Source: Vibrio nitrifigilis
GTDB lineage: Bacteria; Pseudomonadota; Gammaproteobacteria; Enterobacterales; Vibrionaceae
Reading direction: 5' to 3'
DNA length: 64,000 nucleotides
NCBI RefSeq assembly: GCF_015686695.1
Contig: NZ_JADPMR010000001.1
Location: 1,364,001-1,428,000 of the forward strand
Shown: positions 52,244 to 60,379 of the stretch, piece by piece
Numbering within the stretch: the stretch's first letter is position 1
How the letters are laid out: each line of letters opens with the position of its first letter
The notes under the pieces: model-generated
What the model was told of the DNA's origin: nothing
Seen by the model: only the letters and a program-made list of their open reading frames with translations
Database searches by the model: none
Translations under genes and position numbers: made by a program

Positions 52244-53239
52244 ATGGATTTTAACCAGCTTATTATCTTAAAACAGCGGCGCTGGAAACGCGCAGCTTAT
52301 CTCTTGATCCTAATTTTATGTGTGGTGGCTTGTATCTACTTAATGGTAGGTGGCATGTTTATTTCGCTTTTTTCCCAGCACACTATGCTAGAGTCGAGGT
52401 TACTCTGGGATTTACGATTACCGCGCTTACTCGCTGCAATGATAATTGGCGCATCATTAGGTATTGCCGGTGCTACGTTACAGGTTCTTTTAGGTAATGT
52501 GCTTGCTGAGCCTGGAGTCGTTGGTATTTCCGGTGGTGCGAGCGTTGCAATGGTGTTAGTGCTATTTTTCTTCCCTTTTGCCGCGACTCCCACCGTGTTT
52601 ATGCTTTCGTGTATGGCTGGAGCACTCGTTTTTACTGCGTTGTTGGTCTTTATGGCTCGTGCGATGAGATTAACCACCTCTCGCTTATTGTTGGTCGGGG
52701 TGGCGCTCGGTATCTTGTCTGGCGCAGTAGTGACATGGGCATTTTATTTCAGTAATGATATGAGCTTACGTCAACTTATGTATTGGCTAATGGGCAGTGT
52801 TGGTGGCGTGACTTGGCCGCAACATACACTCAGCATTATTACTATTCCTGTGATAGGTTGGTTAATGTGCCAAGGCGATCGTTTAGATAAATTAATGCTC
52901 GGCGAAAGCTTTGCTCGTCAATTAGGCGTTAATATTGAAACGTTACGCTGGCAACTTATCTTAGCGGTGTCTGTGTTAGTCGGTAGTGCCGTAGCGCTAG
53001 GTGGTGTTATTGGCTTTGTAGGGTTAGTTGTCCCTCACGTACTGCGTCTAATGTTAGGCAGTGAAAACAAAATGTTAATGCCCCTCTCAGCTTTGGGGGG
53101 CGCTCTATTATTGACGAGTGCCGATCTTGTTGCTCGCTTGGCTTTGAAATCAGCGGAATTACCACTTGGAGTGGTTACAACAACGCTAGGTGCACCTATC
53201 TTTATTTGGATGTTGGTAAAAAATCATGATTCACGTTAA
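52244..53239 (+). CDS. btuC: vitamin B12 ABC transporter permease BtuC
   Basis: Permease of 331 residues with ten TM segments, FecCD fold, close to the 326 residues of E. coli BtuC. Marks are LWDLRLPRLLAAMIIGASLGIAGA, LLGNVLAEPGVVGISGGA, the EAA-like coupling region LGESFARQLGVN and GVIGFVGLVVPHVLR. The ATG at 52244 is preferred to an upstream TTG. The coding region overlaps btuD by 14 bp. The binding protein gene btuF is not in this operon. Confidence 0.93.
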   Translation: MDFNQLIILKQRRWKRAAYLLILILCVVACIYLMVGGMFISLFSQHTMLESRLLWDLRLPRLLAAMIIGASLGIAGATLQVLLGNVLAEPGVVGISGGASVAMVLVLFFFPFAATPTVFMLSCMAGALVFTALLVFMARAMRLTTSRLLLVGVALGILSGAVVTWAFYFSNDMSLRQLMYWLMGSVGGVTWPQHTLSIITIPVIGWLMCQGDRLDKLMLGESFARQLGVNIETLRWQLILAVSVLVGSAVALGGVIGFVGLVVPHVLRLMLGSENKMLMPLSALGGALLLTSADLVARLALKSAELPLGVVTTTLGAPIFIWMLVKNHDSR

Positions 53240-53981
53240 TCATATCCATGTCGGTGAGCGGCTTTTGCCTTTGTCATTTACTTGTCAGCCGGGGGAAGTC
53301 CTGCATGTTGTAGGGCCCAACGGCAGTGGTAAGAGTACGTTACTCAATGCCATTGCAGGGATGATCAGCTATCAAGGCGAAGTCGTGATCGATGGTATCC
53401 CAACCGAGCAATTGCCCTTAACCGAGCTCGCATTATATCGGGCTTTTTTGGCTCAAAGCCAACGTCCTGCCTTTAACTTAGATGTCTTTCAGTATTTAGC
53501 GCTTTCTATACCTCATAGCGTTTCAGTACATGACGTAAACGTCGCGGCAGCGGTGCAAGAATTAGCGGATTTAATGAGTATTAGCGATAAATTGCATCGC
53601 TCTATTCATGAACTTTCTGGGGGAGAGTGGCAACGAGTCCGATTGGTCGGAAGTTGTTTGCAAGTCTGGCCGCGCCTTAATGACAAAGCAAGGTTATTGC
53701 TTTTAGATGAACCATCAGCACCGTTAGATATCGCTCAAGAAGCGATGCTCTACAAATTGATCGATTATATGAAACAAAAGGGGCTGAGTATCATCGTAGC
53801 AACGCATGATTTGAACAGAACATTGCGTCATGCTGACCGCGTACTTTTACTCAAACAAGGCGTATTACAGGAAAGCGGTATCCCCAGCGATGTGTTAACG
53901 GAAGAAAATTTAGCGCGAGTGTTTCAAACTCGAGTGAAGAGTGTTGATTTTGATGGAAAATCTCTACTCTTGTTCGAATGA
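53226..53981 (+). CDS. btuD: vitamin B12 ABC transporter ATPase BtuD
   Basis: ABC ATPase of 251 residues. Walker A GPNGSGKST, Q-loop FLAQSQRPAF, signature LSGGEWQRVRL, Walker B LLLLDEPSAPLD and H-loop IIVATHDLN are all intact. It overlaps btuC and ends at a TGA at 53979-53981. It powers corrinoid import through BtuC. The candidate small RNA gene starts about 130 bp further on. Confidence 0.94.
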   Translation: MIHVNHIHVGERLLPLSFTCQPGEVLHVVGPNGSGKSTLLNAIAGMISYQGEVVIDGIPTEQLPLTELALYRAFLAQSQRPAFNLDVFQYLALSIPHSVSVHDVNVAAAVQELADLMSISDKLHRSIHELSGGEWQRVRLVGSCLQVWPRLNDKARLLLLDEPSAPLDIAQEAMLYKLIDYMKQKGLSIIVATHDLNRTLRHADRVLLLKQGVLQESGIPSDVLTEENLARVFQTRVKSVDFDGKSLLLFE

Positions 53982-54083
53982 TTTTGGTGCATTGAGCACA
54001 AATGTGGATCAGTCGTTGAATGTCGCTAGAGGTGTTATTTTACCTGTTCTATATAAATCAATGACTTATGGTTTATTTTAAAG

Positions 54084-54100
54084 TTGGCACGCAATTGGCA
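54084..54100 (+). promoter_or_regulatory. sigma-54 (RpoN) promoter candidate
   Basis: TTGGCACGCAATTGGCA matches the -24/-12 consensus TGGCACG-N4-TTGC with GG (54086) and GC (54098) separated by exactly 10 bp; only one T of the TTGC box differs. An inverted repeat TTGGTGC-ATTGA-GCACAA (53985-54002) lies about 110-125 bp upstream of the predicted start, where an activator would bind. Confidence 0.6.
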
Positions 54101-54109
54101 TTAAGTAAG

Positions 54110-54185
54110 AACGATACATTCTCGTTCTTGTTAGGCTTTTTATAGTCTCCTTAGCCACTTTGTCTCCCAAGGTGGCCTTTTTTTT
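54110..54185 (+). ncRNA. candidate sigma-54-dependent small RNA
   Basis: A transcript from about 54110 would be roughly 75 nt. Its 5' hairpin is built from ACGA/TCGT around TACATTC, followed by a U-rich unpaired linker (GGCTTTTTATAG) and TCTCCTTA, complementary to the Shine-Dalgarno core TAAGGAGA. The 3' intrinsic terminator has TCTCCC in its loop. This is the layout of Hfq-dependent regulatory RNAs. It lacks the conserved core of Vibrio Qrr RNAs. Alternatively the end hairpin is just the btuCD terminator. Confidence 0.5.
54154..54185 (+). terminator. intrinsic terminator after btuCD / small RNA candidate
   Basis: GCCACTTTG and CAAGGTGGC (one G-T pair) with loop TCTCC, followed by eight Ts. 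A second stem, AAGAACGA/TCGTTCTT, lies at 54107-54129. Confidence 0.88.
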
Positions 54186-54276
54186 GCCTGAAATTTGTGC
54201 ATAGACAATATATTGCATTGTGGCGTTACAGACCTACTGGTTTTTCCTCTCGGTGTATCATTGGATACAAGATGAT

Positions 54277-54289
54277 TTGGACAGTCCAA
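54277..54289. repeat. isolated TTGGACAGTCCAA palindrome
   Basis: A perfect 6-1-6 palindrome, the cleanest copy of the family found around yegD, gldA and bluB. It lies between the btuCD region and a minus-strand gene, not in an evident promoter. Confidence 0.55.
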
Positions 54290-54312
54290 TATAAGAATTT
54301 GATTGTGGGTAT

Positions 54313-54337
54313 AAAAAAAGCTGCTTAAAGCAGCCTT
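54313..54337 (-). terminator. intrinsic terminator of the pyrophosphohydrolase-like gene
   Basis: GCTGC-TTAAA-GCAGC stem with an A7 run on its left side, read as a U-run on the minus strand. Confidence 0.75.
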
Positions 54338-54355
54338 TATGATATTTCGTTCGTA

Positions 54356-54931
54356 TTACTTAGTTAGTGGTGCTAAGTCGGCAGGACGGTAGTAAACAGA
54401 TTTAAGTACTTTGCCTTTTTTCACTGTTTTACTTTCTGATACAAAATCTTCTGCACATTTAGCGATGATGTAGTTGCCTTTTTCAACGGCCATCAGTTTG
54501 ATGCCTTGTTTCGCATAGAAGTCTTCCGTTTCTGCGTATTCGCTTTCATTACGGCACACTTTACTCATATTGGAGCTGTGCACTTCATCCCAACATGGTA
54601 AGAAATCAATACCACGATTGACGGCAACGTTTAATAGAATGTCAACGAGGTAGCTAATCGCTAGGTTGTCAGCAACACGGTTGTGGCCAAGATGAACTAA
54701 ACGGCCCATCAACACATAAACACTGTCTACAATAGCGTCAGCTTGTTCAGTTTTATCTGGTGCTTCAGCTAATTCAGTCATCTCTTCAATGATCAAAGAA
54801 GAGTGCAGGGCATCTTGCTGCTCATCAAGAGTATCCGGTTGAGATACTGGTAAATCGAAAGTTGAGCGAAACTCTGTGATATCACGGTAAAGGTGGTCAA
54901 AGATTTCTTGCGTTAACTTAGTGAGTTGCAT
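54356..54931 (-). CDS. PRA-PH/MazG-like nucleotide pyrophosphohydrolase family protein
   Basis: Protein of 191 residues. SLIIEEMTELAEAPDKTEQADAIVDSVYVLMGRL is the EExxE...ExxD helical motif of all-alpha NTP pyrophosphohydrolases, where the acidic residues bind Mg. The C-terminal half (FLPCWDEVHSSNMSKVCRNE) is like that of phosphoribosyl-ATP pyrophosphohydrolase-type proteins found in Vibrio. The start at 54931 (MQLTKLTQEIF) is chosen on family length. It probably hydrolyses a modified or surplus nucleotide. Single gene. Confidence 0.75.
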   Translation of the reverse strand: MQLTKLTQEIFDHLYRDITEFRSTFDLPVSQPDTLDEQQDALHSSLIIEEMTELAEAPDKTEQADAIVDSVYVLMGRLVHLGHNRVADNLAISYLVDILLNVAVNRGIDFLPCWDEVHSSNMSKVCRNESEYAETEDFYAKQGIKLMAVEKGNYIIAKCAEDFVSESKTVKKGKVLKSVYYRPADLAPLTK

Positions 54932-55005
54932 TGATATTGTCCGAAAATAGAAAGTATCGCTTATTCTAACAAAGCCCTGCTTTATCATCATCCGCGATAG
55001 GTCAA

Positions 55006-55040
55006 TAAAAAATAAAACAAGACGCAGAATGTGCGTCTTG
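55006..55040 (-). terminator. intrinsic terminator of DUF2750 gene
   Basis: CAAGACGCA-GAATG-TGCGTCTTG; A-rich left flank gives a U-run on the minus strand. Confidence 0.85.
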
Positions 55041-55069
55041 GATAGTAAAAATTCGTGTAAGCGCGATGA

Positions 55070-55420
55070 TTATAGGTACTGTTTCGCAAGCTCTGAAGGT
55101 TCTACTTCTTTACCTTCTAATTGAGCATTCCAGTTGGTACCAATTAGTACACCATCTTCTGCTAGGGTGATTAACCAGTCTTCAACAAAGATGTCGAGTG
55201 GAATCTCTAGCACTTCGAAATCAGCCCACTCTTCAACGTTGTGCAGTTCTGCATCTTCTTTTGCAGACCAGAAAGGCATGACTTCACTTTCTTCGAATTC
55301 GGTTGATTCGCATGAAAGCCAGCCTTCGTCGTTACGTAGACCCCAAACTTTAGCGTTTTCTTGTGACTCTTTAATGAAAAGCTCTAGGTTTGCTTGGATA
55401 TCTGAAGTTAATTTGCTCAT
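55070..55420 (-). CDS. DUF2750 protein
   Basis: Small acidic cytoplasmic protein of 116 residues. The DUF2750 marks are VWGLRNDEGWLSCESTEFEESEVMPFWSAKEDAELHN and IPLDIFVEDWLITLAEDGVLIGTNW. No function is known for the family. Own terminator; the gene lies between two other small conserved cytoplasmic proteins but is separated from each by 75-140 bp. Confidence 0.88.
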   Translation of the reverse strand: MSKLTSDIQANLELFIKESQENAKVWGLRNDEGWLSCESTEFEESEVMPFWSAKEDAELHNVEEWADFEVLEIPLDIFVEDWLITLAEDGVLIGTNWNAQLEGKEVEPSELAKQYL

Positions 55421-55500
55421 GTTGTTCTCTCATAGAAATGCTGCGCGTAGGGTAGCATCTTCAATAGTGAAATCCCATGACGAATTTATGTGTGTTCTAC

Positions 55501-56073
55501 TTATTCAGTGTTATCACGAAATAGGTATGGGAATAATTGTTTGCGCTGTTCAACGTTCAATGCCGACACTCGGGCGATATTATTATCCGGAATTTCTTCT
55601 GGATTTGGGAAATGGCGCAAAACTTTCTCCATACTTTCTTCGCGAATCAAATGAAAGATTGGGTATGGTGAACGATTGGTGAGGTTTTCGTCATCTTGTG
55701 GATCAGAGTCAGCAAAACAGTAGTCTGGATGAAATGTCGCAACTTGATAAATGCCTTCCCACTCCTGTTGGCGTATTAAGACATCGACCCAATCGATGAA
55801 AAAATTATAATCGACAAAGTCTTGCAACATATTCGGAACCACGACCAATGTTGTTTCTAATGTGGCTGGTTTTGTTGAATCAAGCTCCATAAATTGAGAG
55901 AGAATATCTTCAAGTAAGGCTTCTTCTTGCGTTGCTTGACTAACAAAAATCTTAATTTGTTTGTTTTTTTGGGGCTTAGCGGCAAACGGGCATAAGTTTA
56001 GACCGATCACTACATCATCTAACCATTGATTCACTTGTGTTGTGATGGTCTGAATATTTGTCGTTGAGCTCAT
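55501..56073 (-). CDS. DUF1415 protein
   Basis: Protein of 190 residues. WLDDVVIGLNLCPFAAKP at the N-terminus, TTLVVVPNMLQDFVDYNFFIDWVD and YQVATFHPDYCFAD are the conserved DUF1415 segments. A Cys near residue 28 and the HPDYCFA motif are invariant-looking and could be catalytic or metal-linked. Family function is unknown. Monocistronic. Confidence 0.9.
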   Translation of the reverse strand: MSSTTNIQTITTQVNQWLDDVVIGLNLCPFAAKPQKNKQIKIFVSQATQEEALLEDILSQFMELDSTKPATLETTLVVVPNMLQDFVDYNFFIDWVDVLIRQQEWEGIYQVATFHPDYCFADSDPQDDENLTNRSPYPIFHLIREESMEKVLRHFPNPEEIPDNNIARVSALNVEQRKQLFPYLFRDNTE

Positions 56074-56123
56074 AATGTGTCATTGCTTGTTATAAAAGTG
56101 CTGCAAGCATAGCACAAACTAAA

Positions 56124-56164
56124 TTGATGACGTTCTGAATCCTGCATTACGAGGCTATTTGGGG
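56124..56164. repeat. MITE-like element remnant at the MFS stop codon
   Basis: TTGATGACGTTCTGAATCC through CTATTTGGGG aligns with the right end of the elements at 45.3 and 48.2 kb (TTGATGAAGCTCTGAATCC ... TCATTTGGG). On the minus strand it supplies the last codons (Pro, Lys) and the TAG stop of the MFS gene. Confidence 0.65.
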
Positions 56165-57369
56165 ACTGATATAAACGATGGCTGCTCGGTTGACTGACTT
56201 GCTATTCGCTTGAGTTTCCAGCATAACGCAAACATCACCACATAAATCACCATGGCTCCGGCCACAACGTATTCCCAACCACCGTGTTGCCAACAACTGA
56301 GCAGGTAAAATCCGCCCAAACTCCCCCCAACATAGTAATGAACTAAATAAAGAGCGGTGGCCGTTGCTTTTGCCTGAGTTGCGTGACGGCTGACCCATGA
56401 ATACGCCAAGGTATGAGTAAAGAAAGCACCGCAGCTAATAAGTAGTAACCCTAGAAGTATGGTTGGTATGGTTTCCACTAATCCAACCCACATACCAATC
56501 AGGCTACACATAGAACCCAATATCATGCCTTGAATCGGGGTGTAATGCTTCACCCAGATACTGGTTAAGCGGGAGCTGATGGTTCCACCTAAATAGCACA
56601 GGAAAATCAATGACGCTAAACTGACTGGTAATGAATAAGGTGGTGCGGATAAGCGAAAACCTGCGACCGAATATAAATTAACAAATAGAGCAAAGTTAGT
56701 GCCGCCAATAAGCATTGCAACCCAGAGTTTTGGTGTTTTTAGGTGGCGAATAATATCTAAGTTATGTTGGCGAAAGCGACCTTTTTGCGCGACAAAATGC
56801 TGCTGTTTTGGTAGTAGATAAGCCACCAATAATGAGCCGATTAGGGTAATGCATGTCATGACCACTACCGCGTCTTGCCATCCGATCCAATCGGTCAGTA
56901 CCCCTCCAAGTATCCGCCCCGATATTCCCCCAAGGGAGTTTGCCGCGATATAACTGCCAATCGCTTTGCTAAATGCTGGTGCTTCCAACTCTTCAACCAT
57001 ATAAGCAACAGCGACAGAGGCGAAAGCGGCTAACGCGATGCCCATTCCTGCCCGAGCAGCGACTAATAACCAAAACTCTTGGGTCATGAGCATAGTGATG
57101 CTGATTAATGGCATAGCAAATAAGCCAATAAGCATCACTTGCTTACGACCAACCGATTCAGAGCGGATTGCCCAAGGCACGAGACTTACAGACAGTGCCA
57201 ACGTTGATGCTGCAAACAGCCAGTTTGTTTTGGTTTCTGATAGCGAAAAATGCTGGGCCATATAAGGCAGCATCGGCTGAAATAGGTATAAGTTAGAAAA
57301 TACGAGGAAAGAACCAAAAGCGAGAGCAAAGGTGACTTTTTTATATTGGCTGCTTTGGAGAGAAATCAT
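56155..57369 (-). CDS. YnfM-type MFS transporter
   Basis: Inner-membrane MFS protein of 404 residues with 12 TM segments. The start region VTFALAFGSFLVFSNLYLFQPMLPYMAQ and the loop IRSESVGRKQVMLIGL after TM2 match the YnfM group of putative arabinose/drug exporters. ATG at 57369 is chosen over an upstream GTG. The final two codons and the stop codon lie in a remnant of the MITE-like repeat, so the C-terminus may have been altered by it. It is divergent from a LysR gene, presumably its regulator. Confidence 0.85.
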   Translation of the reverse strand: MISLQSSQYKKVTFALAFGSFLVFSNLYLFQPMLPYMAQHFSLSETKTNWLFAASTLALSVSLVPWAIRSESVGRKQVMLIGLFAMPLISITMLMTQEFWLLVAARAGMGIALAAFASVAVAYMVEELEAPAFSKAIGSYIAANSLGGISGRILGGVLTDWIGWQDAVVVMTCITLIGSLLVAYLLPKQQHFVAQKGRFRQHNLDIIRHLKTPKLWVAMLIGGTNFALFVNLYSVAGFRLSAPPYSLPVSLASLIFLCYLGGTISSRLTSIWVKHYTPIQGMILGSMCSLIGMWVGLVETIPTILLGLLLISCGAFFTHTLAYSWVSRHATQAKATATALYLVHYYVGGSLGGFYLLSCWQHGGWEYVVAGAMVIYVVMFALCWKLKRIASQSTEQPSFISVPK

Positions 57370-57470
57370 GATAACCACTTTATCAATTACAACGTGATCA
57401 AATTAGCAGTCGTCGAGGGATAAATAAAATATATTATCTCAATGACAACTAGATCGAATCAATATAAGTA

Positions 57471-58340
57471 ATGGAAACCCGACATTTAAAACATTTTGTC
57501 GCAGTAGCGGAAAATGGCAGTTTTACTCAAGCTGCGCAACAGCTGCATATTGCTCAGCCAGCATTGAGTATTTCAATTAAAAAGTTTGAACAGTTGCTCG
57601 GTGTGACTCTGTTTAAGCGTGATGAACGCAAGGTGAGCTTAACGCACGAAGGGGAAGTATTACTGACCCATGCACTGCGTATCTTACGCCAAATTGATGA
57701 TGCTCAGTTGGCGATGGATGAATTAAAAGGGGTTGTAAAAGGGGAGGTAAGGCTTGGCACTCCCGGCATGATGGGATCGTATTTTTTCCCGCAAATCATC
57801 ATGGAATTTAAAAAGCAGTTCCCAAATTTAAAAATGACGGTGGTTGAAGCGGGAGCGCAATCGATACGTAAGATGCTATTGAGTGGAGAGCTCGATATCG
57901 GCGTTATTTTGAATCAAGATGTTCCTGCTGAATTGGAAGTGGACGCCATTTTGTCCTCCCAAATGGTGGCTGCGGTAAGTAATCAGCACCCATTGGCGCA
58001 AAAAAAACATATTGATTTTGATACTTTCTTTGCTCACGAGCTGGTGATGTTTAAGCCGGGATATTTTCATCGCGATTTTATTGATAAGGTGTGTAAAGAG
58101 AACCACTATGGAGTCGAGTTTTCTTTTGAAACGAACTTATTACCGATGATTTTGAGTATAGTCAAACAGCAGTATGCCATTACCGCATTACTTGAGTTAG
58201 CGACAGATGTTGAGCCTGATATTACAGCAGTGCCATTTAACCCACCCGTTTGGCTTGATTTGGCGATGGCTTGGCGCAAAGAAGGGTATTTATCCCATGC
58301 TGATCGAACGTTTATCGAATTTATTAAACAGTACGTTTAA
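57471..58340 (+). CDS. LysR-family regulator (YnfL-like)
   Basis: Regulator of 289 residues. N-terminal HTH (METRHLKHFVAVAENGSFTQAAQQLHIAQPALSISIKKFEQLLG) and a C-terminal LysR effector-binding domain (GEVRLGTPGMMGSYFFPQIIMEF). Paired head-to-head with the YnfM-type exporter, the same arrangement as ynfL/ynfM in E. coli. Likely activates that gene in response to an unknown ligand. Confidence 0.9.
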   Translation: METRHLKHFVAVAENGSFTQAAQQLHIAQPALSISIKKFEQLLGVTLFKRDERKVSLTHEGEVLLTHALRILRQIDDAQLAMDELKGVVKGEVRLGTPGMMGSYFFPQIIMEFKKQFPNLKMTVVEAGAQSIRKMLLSGELDIGVILNQDVPAELEVDAILSSQMVAAVSNQHPLAQKKHIDFDTFFAHELVMFKPGYFHRDFIDKVCKENHYGVEFSFETNLLPMILSIVKQQYAITALLELATDVEPDITAVPFNPPVWLDLAMAWRKEGYLSHADRTFIEFIKQYV

Positions 58341-58382
58341 ACACGCAGTGAGCAGCATGGAATAGCGCGTTGTAAAAAAGGG

Positions 58383-58610
58383 TTAGTCCTTATACATCCG
58401 CTCAAAGTTTTTTGGGCTCCAACCAATCATCAGTTGATCGCCGATTTTAAGCACGGGTAAGCTACGTGCTCCAATCGCATCGAGCTCTTTTCGGCCACGC
58501 TGCATTTTAGCGTTACACAAGCGGTATTGGATCTGTTTGCTATCCAAATAGCGTTGCGCATCTTTACAATGTGGGCATTTATCTTTTACATAAAGAACGA
58601 CACGTTTCAT
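58383..58610 (-). CDS. glutaredoxin-like protein
   Basis: Small thioredoxin-fold protein of 75 residues. The active site is CPHC (residues 13-16) in YVKDKCPHCKDAQRYLD, followed by the cis-Pro motif ARSLPVLKIGD and a C-terminal GWSPKNFERMY helix. The CPHC sequence is unusual for glutaredoxins (commonly CPYC) and resembles NrdH/DsbA-like sites. Probably reduces disulfides in the cytoplasm; no partner gene adjacent. Confidence 0.85.
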   Translation of the reverse strand: MKRVVLYVKDKCPHCKDAQRYLDSKQIQYRLCNAKMQRGRKELDAIGARSLPVLKIGDQLMIGWSPKNFERMYKD

Positions 58611-58738
58611 TATTTTTCTCCAATATCGCAGGGCAGAGGAGTGTACCTATCTATTCTAGCGCTTGCAACGAACTTGGATGAATCCCCATCTGCTTTAAGG
58701 TACACTTAGCGCCCTTTTTACAGGCAAGGTGTAAACAA

Positions 58739-59245
58739 ATGAGCCAACCTGAGGTCATGAAATACATTCAGGGCTATCCTGACCATATTATTCAACCTGT
58801 ACAGCAGTTGCTTGAAAATAAAAAGCTACTGCCATGGTTTGAGCAGCGATATCCGCAGCGTCATGATATTCAAAGTGAAAAGGCGTTATTTCAATACACT
58901 GTTGCGATAAAAAATCAGTTTATGAAGAAAACGGCACCGCTGAGTAAGGTGATATACGACAGTAAAATTCATCTGATCAATCACGCATTGGGTTTGCACA
59001 CTTATGTGTCACGCGTACATGGTAATAAAGTGAAAGCGAAAAATGAAATACGTATTGCTCAAGTGTTTAAACAAGCGCCAGAACCTTTATTAAGAATGCT
59101 GGTGGTACATGAACTGGCGCATCTAAAAGAGAAAGAACACAATAAGGCGTTTTATCAATTGTGTTGCCATATGGAGCCTAATTATCACCAGCTCGAACTG
59201 GATGCGCGATTATTTATGATGGTTCAAGATTTAAAAGAGAAGTAA
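58739..59245 (+). CDS. YgjP-like zinc metallopeptidase
   Basis: Protein of 168 residues with the gluzincin motif HELAHLKEKEHNKAFY: HExxH at about residue 122, with a third His downstream (the HNKAFY segment). This is the YgjP/DUF45 (WLM-related) signature. The basic middle region (SRVHGNKVKAKNEIRIAQ) is typical. Function of YgjP is not settled. It precedes rlmF by 2 bp, so the two genes are cotranscribed. Confidence 0.85.
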   Translation: MSQPEVMKYIQGYPDHIIQPVQQLLENKKLLPWFEQRYPQRHDIQSEKALFQYTVAIKNQFMKKTAPLSKVIYDSKIHLINHALGLHTYVSRVHGNKVKAKNEIRIAQVFKQAPEPLLRMLVVHELAHLKEKEHNKAFYQLCCHMEPNYHQLELDARLFMMVQDLKEK

Positions 59246-59247
59246 AG

Positions 59248-60360
59248 ATGGTGAAACCAACCTCTGTTAACGCCCCAAAGCACTCGACGGCACAATCAAA
59301 ACGCACCACATCGGCTAAAAGTATCGTTAAAAAAAGCGCCGCAAAAGCGGGAAAAAACGGCAGTAATACGGCGATGCAGGTTAAAGTGGTTAAAAGTAAA
59401 GCCGGGCTACATAAACGAAATCGCCATCATGGATCCTATGATTTTAAGGTGCTGAGCCAAGTTGAGCCTAAATTAAAAACACATATTAAAAAGAATCCTC
59501 TTGGGCAAGACACTATCTCCTTCTCTGATCCTGAAGCGGTGAAGCTACTTAATAAGGCGTTGCTGCATCATTATTATGGAATCCAGCATTGGGATATTCC
59601 ACACGGCTTCTTGTGTCCGCCTATTCCTGGACGAGCTGATTACATTCACCGCTTAGCTGAGTTACTGTTTTTGGACTGTCCCATTGCGAAAACGATACCC
59701 GTGACGATGTTAGATGTTGGCATTGGCGCAAACTGTATTTACCCAATGATTGCGACGGTAGAATATGATTGGCAGGTCGTCGGTAGCGATATTGATCCAA
59801 TATCAGTGAAGCATGCAAGCGAGCTCGTTAGAGCTAACGCACCATTACGCGGCCACATTGAATGTCGACTACAGAAAAATAGCCGTTCAATCTTTAAAGG
59901 TGTGATTGAGCCTAATGAGCGTTACACGGTCACAACCTGTAATCCTCCCTTCCATAGCTCATTAGCTGAAGCGATGAAAGGTACGGAGAGAAAGCGCAGC
60001 AATTTGAAGAAAAATCAGCACAAACGCGGAGTTAAAACACCAGCGCAATCGTCGGGCAAAGAGCATGTTTCTTCTGCTCTGAATTTTGGTGGGCAAAAAG
60101 CCGAGCTATGGTGTCCTGGTGGAGAAGCTGCATTTTTGAAAAATATGGCGGTAGAGAGTGCACAATTTGCGCAACAGGTTTTGTGGTTTAGTAGCCTGAT
60201 TTCAAAAAAAGACAATGTACGTTGGATGAAAAAACAACTCGAAAAAGTGGGCGTGAGTGAAGTGCAAATTGTAGAAATGGCTCAAGGTCAAAAAATAAGC
60301 CGTTTTATTGCATGGAGTTTTCAAAATCATGCTCAGCGCAAGGAATGGATCACTAGATAA
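59248..60360 (+). CDS. rlmF: 23S rRNA (adenine-1618-N6)-methyltransferase RlmF
   Basis: Methyltransferase of 370 residues that modifies A1618 of 23S rRNA. Class I fold: SAM-binding LDVGIGANCIYPMI (motif I) and the catalytic NPPFHSS motif IV of N6-adenine methyltransferases. The N-terminal 60 residues are Lys/Ala-rich and disordered-looking (KRTTSAKSIVKKSAAKAGKN), longer than in E. coli RlmF and probably RNA-contacting. RlmF-type HWDIPHGFLCPPIPGRADYI and GGEAAFLKNMAVES are intact. Second gene of the ygjP-like/rlmF pair. Confidence 0.95.
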   Translation: MVKPTSVNAPKHSTAQSKRTTSAKSIVKKSAAKAGKNGSNTAMQVKVVKSKAGLHKRNRHHGSYDFKVLSQVEPKLKTHIKKNPLGQDTISFSDPEAVKLLNKALLHHYYGIQHWDIPHGFLCPPIPGRADYIHRLAELLFLDCPIAKTIPVTMLDVGIGANCIYPMIATVEYDWQVVGSDIDPISVKHASELVRANAPLRGHIECRLQKNSRSIFKGVIEPNERYTVTTCNPPFHSSLAEAMKGTERKRSNLKKNQHKRGVKTPAQSSGKEHVSSALNFGGQKAELWCPGGEAAFLKNMAVESAQFAQQVLWFSSLISKKDNVRWMKKQLEKVGVSEVQIVEMAQGQKISRFIAWSFQNHAQRKEWITR

Positions 60361-60379
60361 TGCTATCGTGGCGAAAATT

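Noticed and set aside
54084..54185. Qrr quorum-sensing small RNA
   Set aside because: The sigma-54 promoter fits, but the conserved Qrr core (CTAGCCAACTGACGTTG-like) is absent and luxO is not adjacent; kept only as an unnamed small RNA candidate.
55134..55682. 182-codon plus-strand frame across the DUF2750 and DUF1415 genes
   Set aside because: Antisense to two recognised genes, Ser-rich shadow translation and no ribosome binding site.
59671..59681. TTGGACTGTCC inside rlmF as another copy of the palindrome family
   Set aside because: It encodes ordinary residues (Leu-Asp-Cys-Pro) in a conserved gene and lacks the second arm; likely chance.
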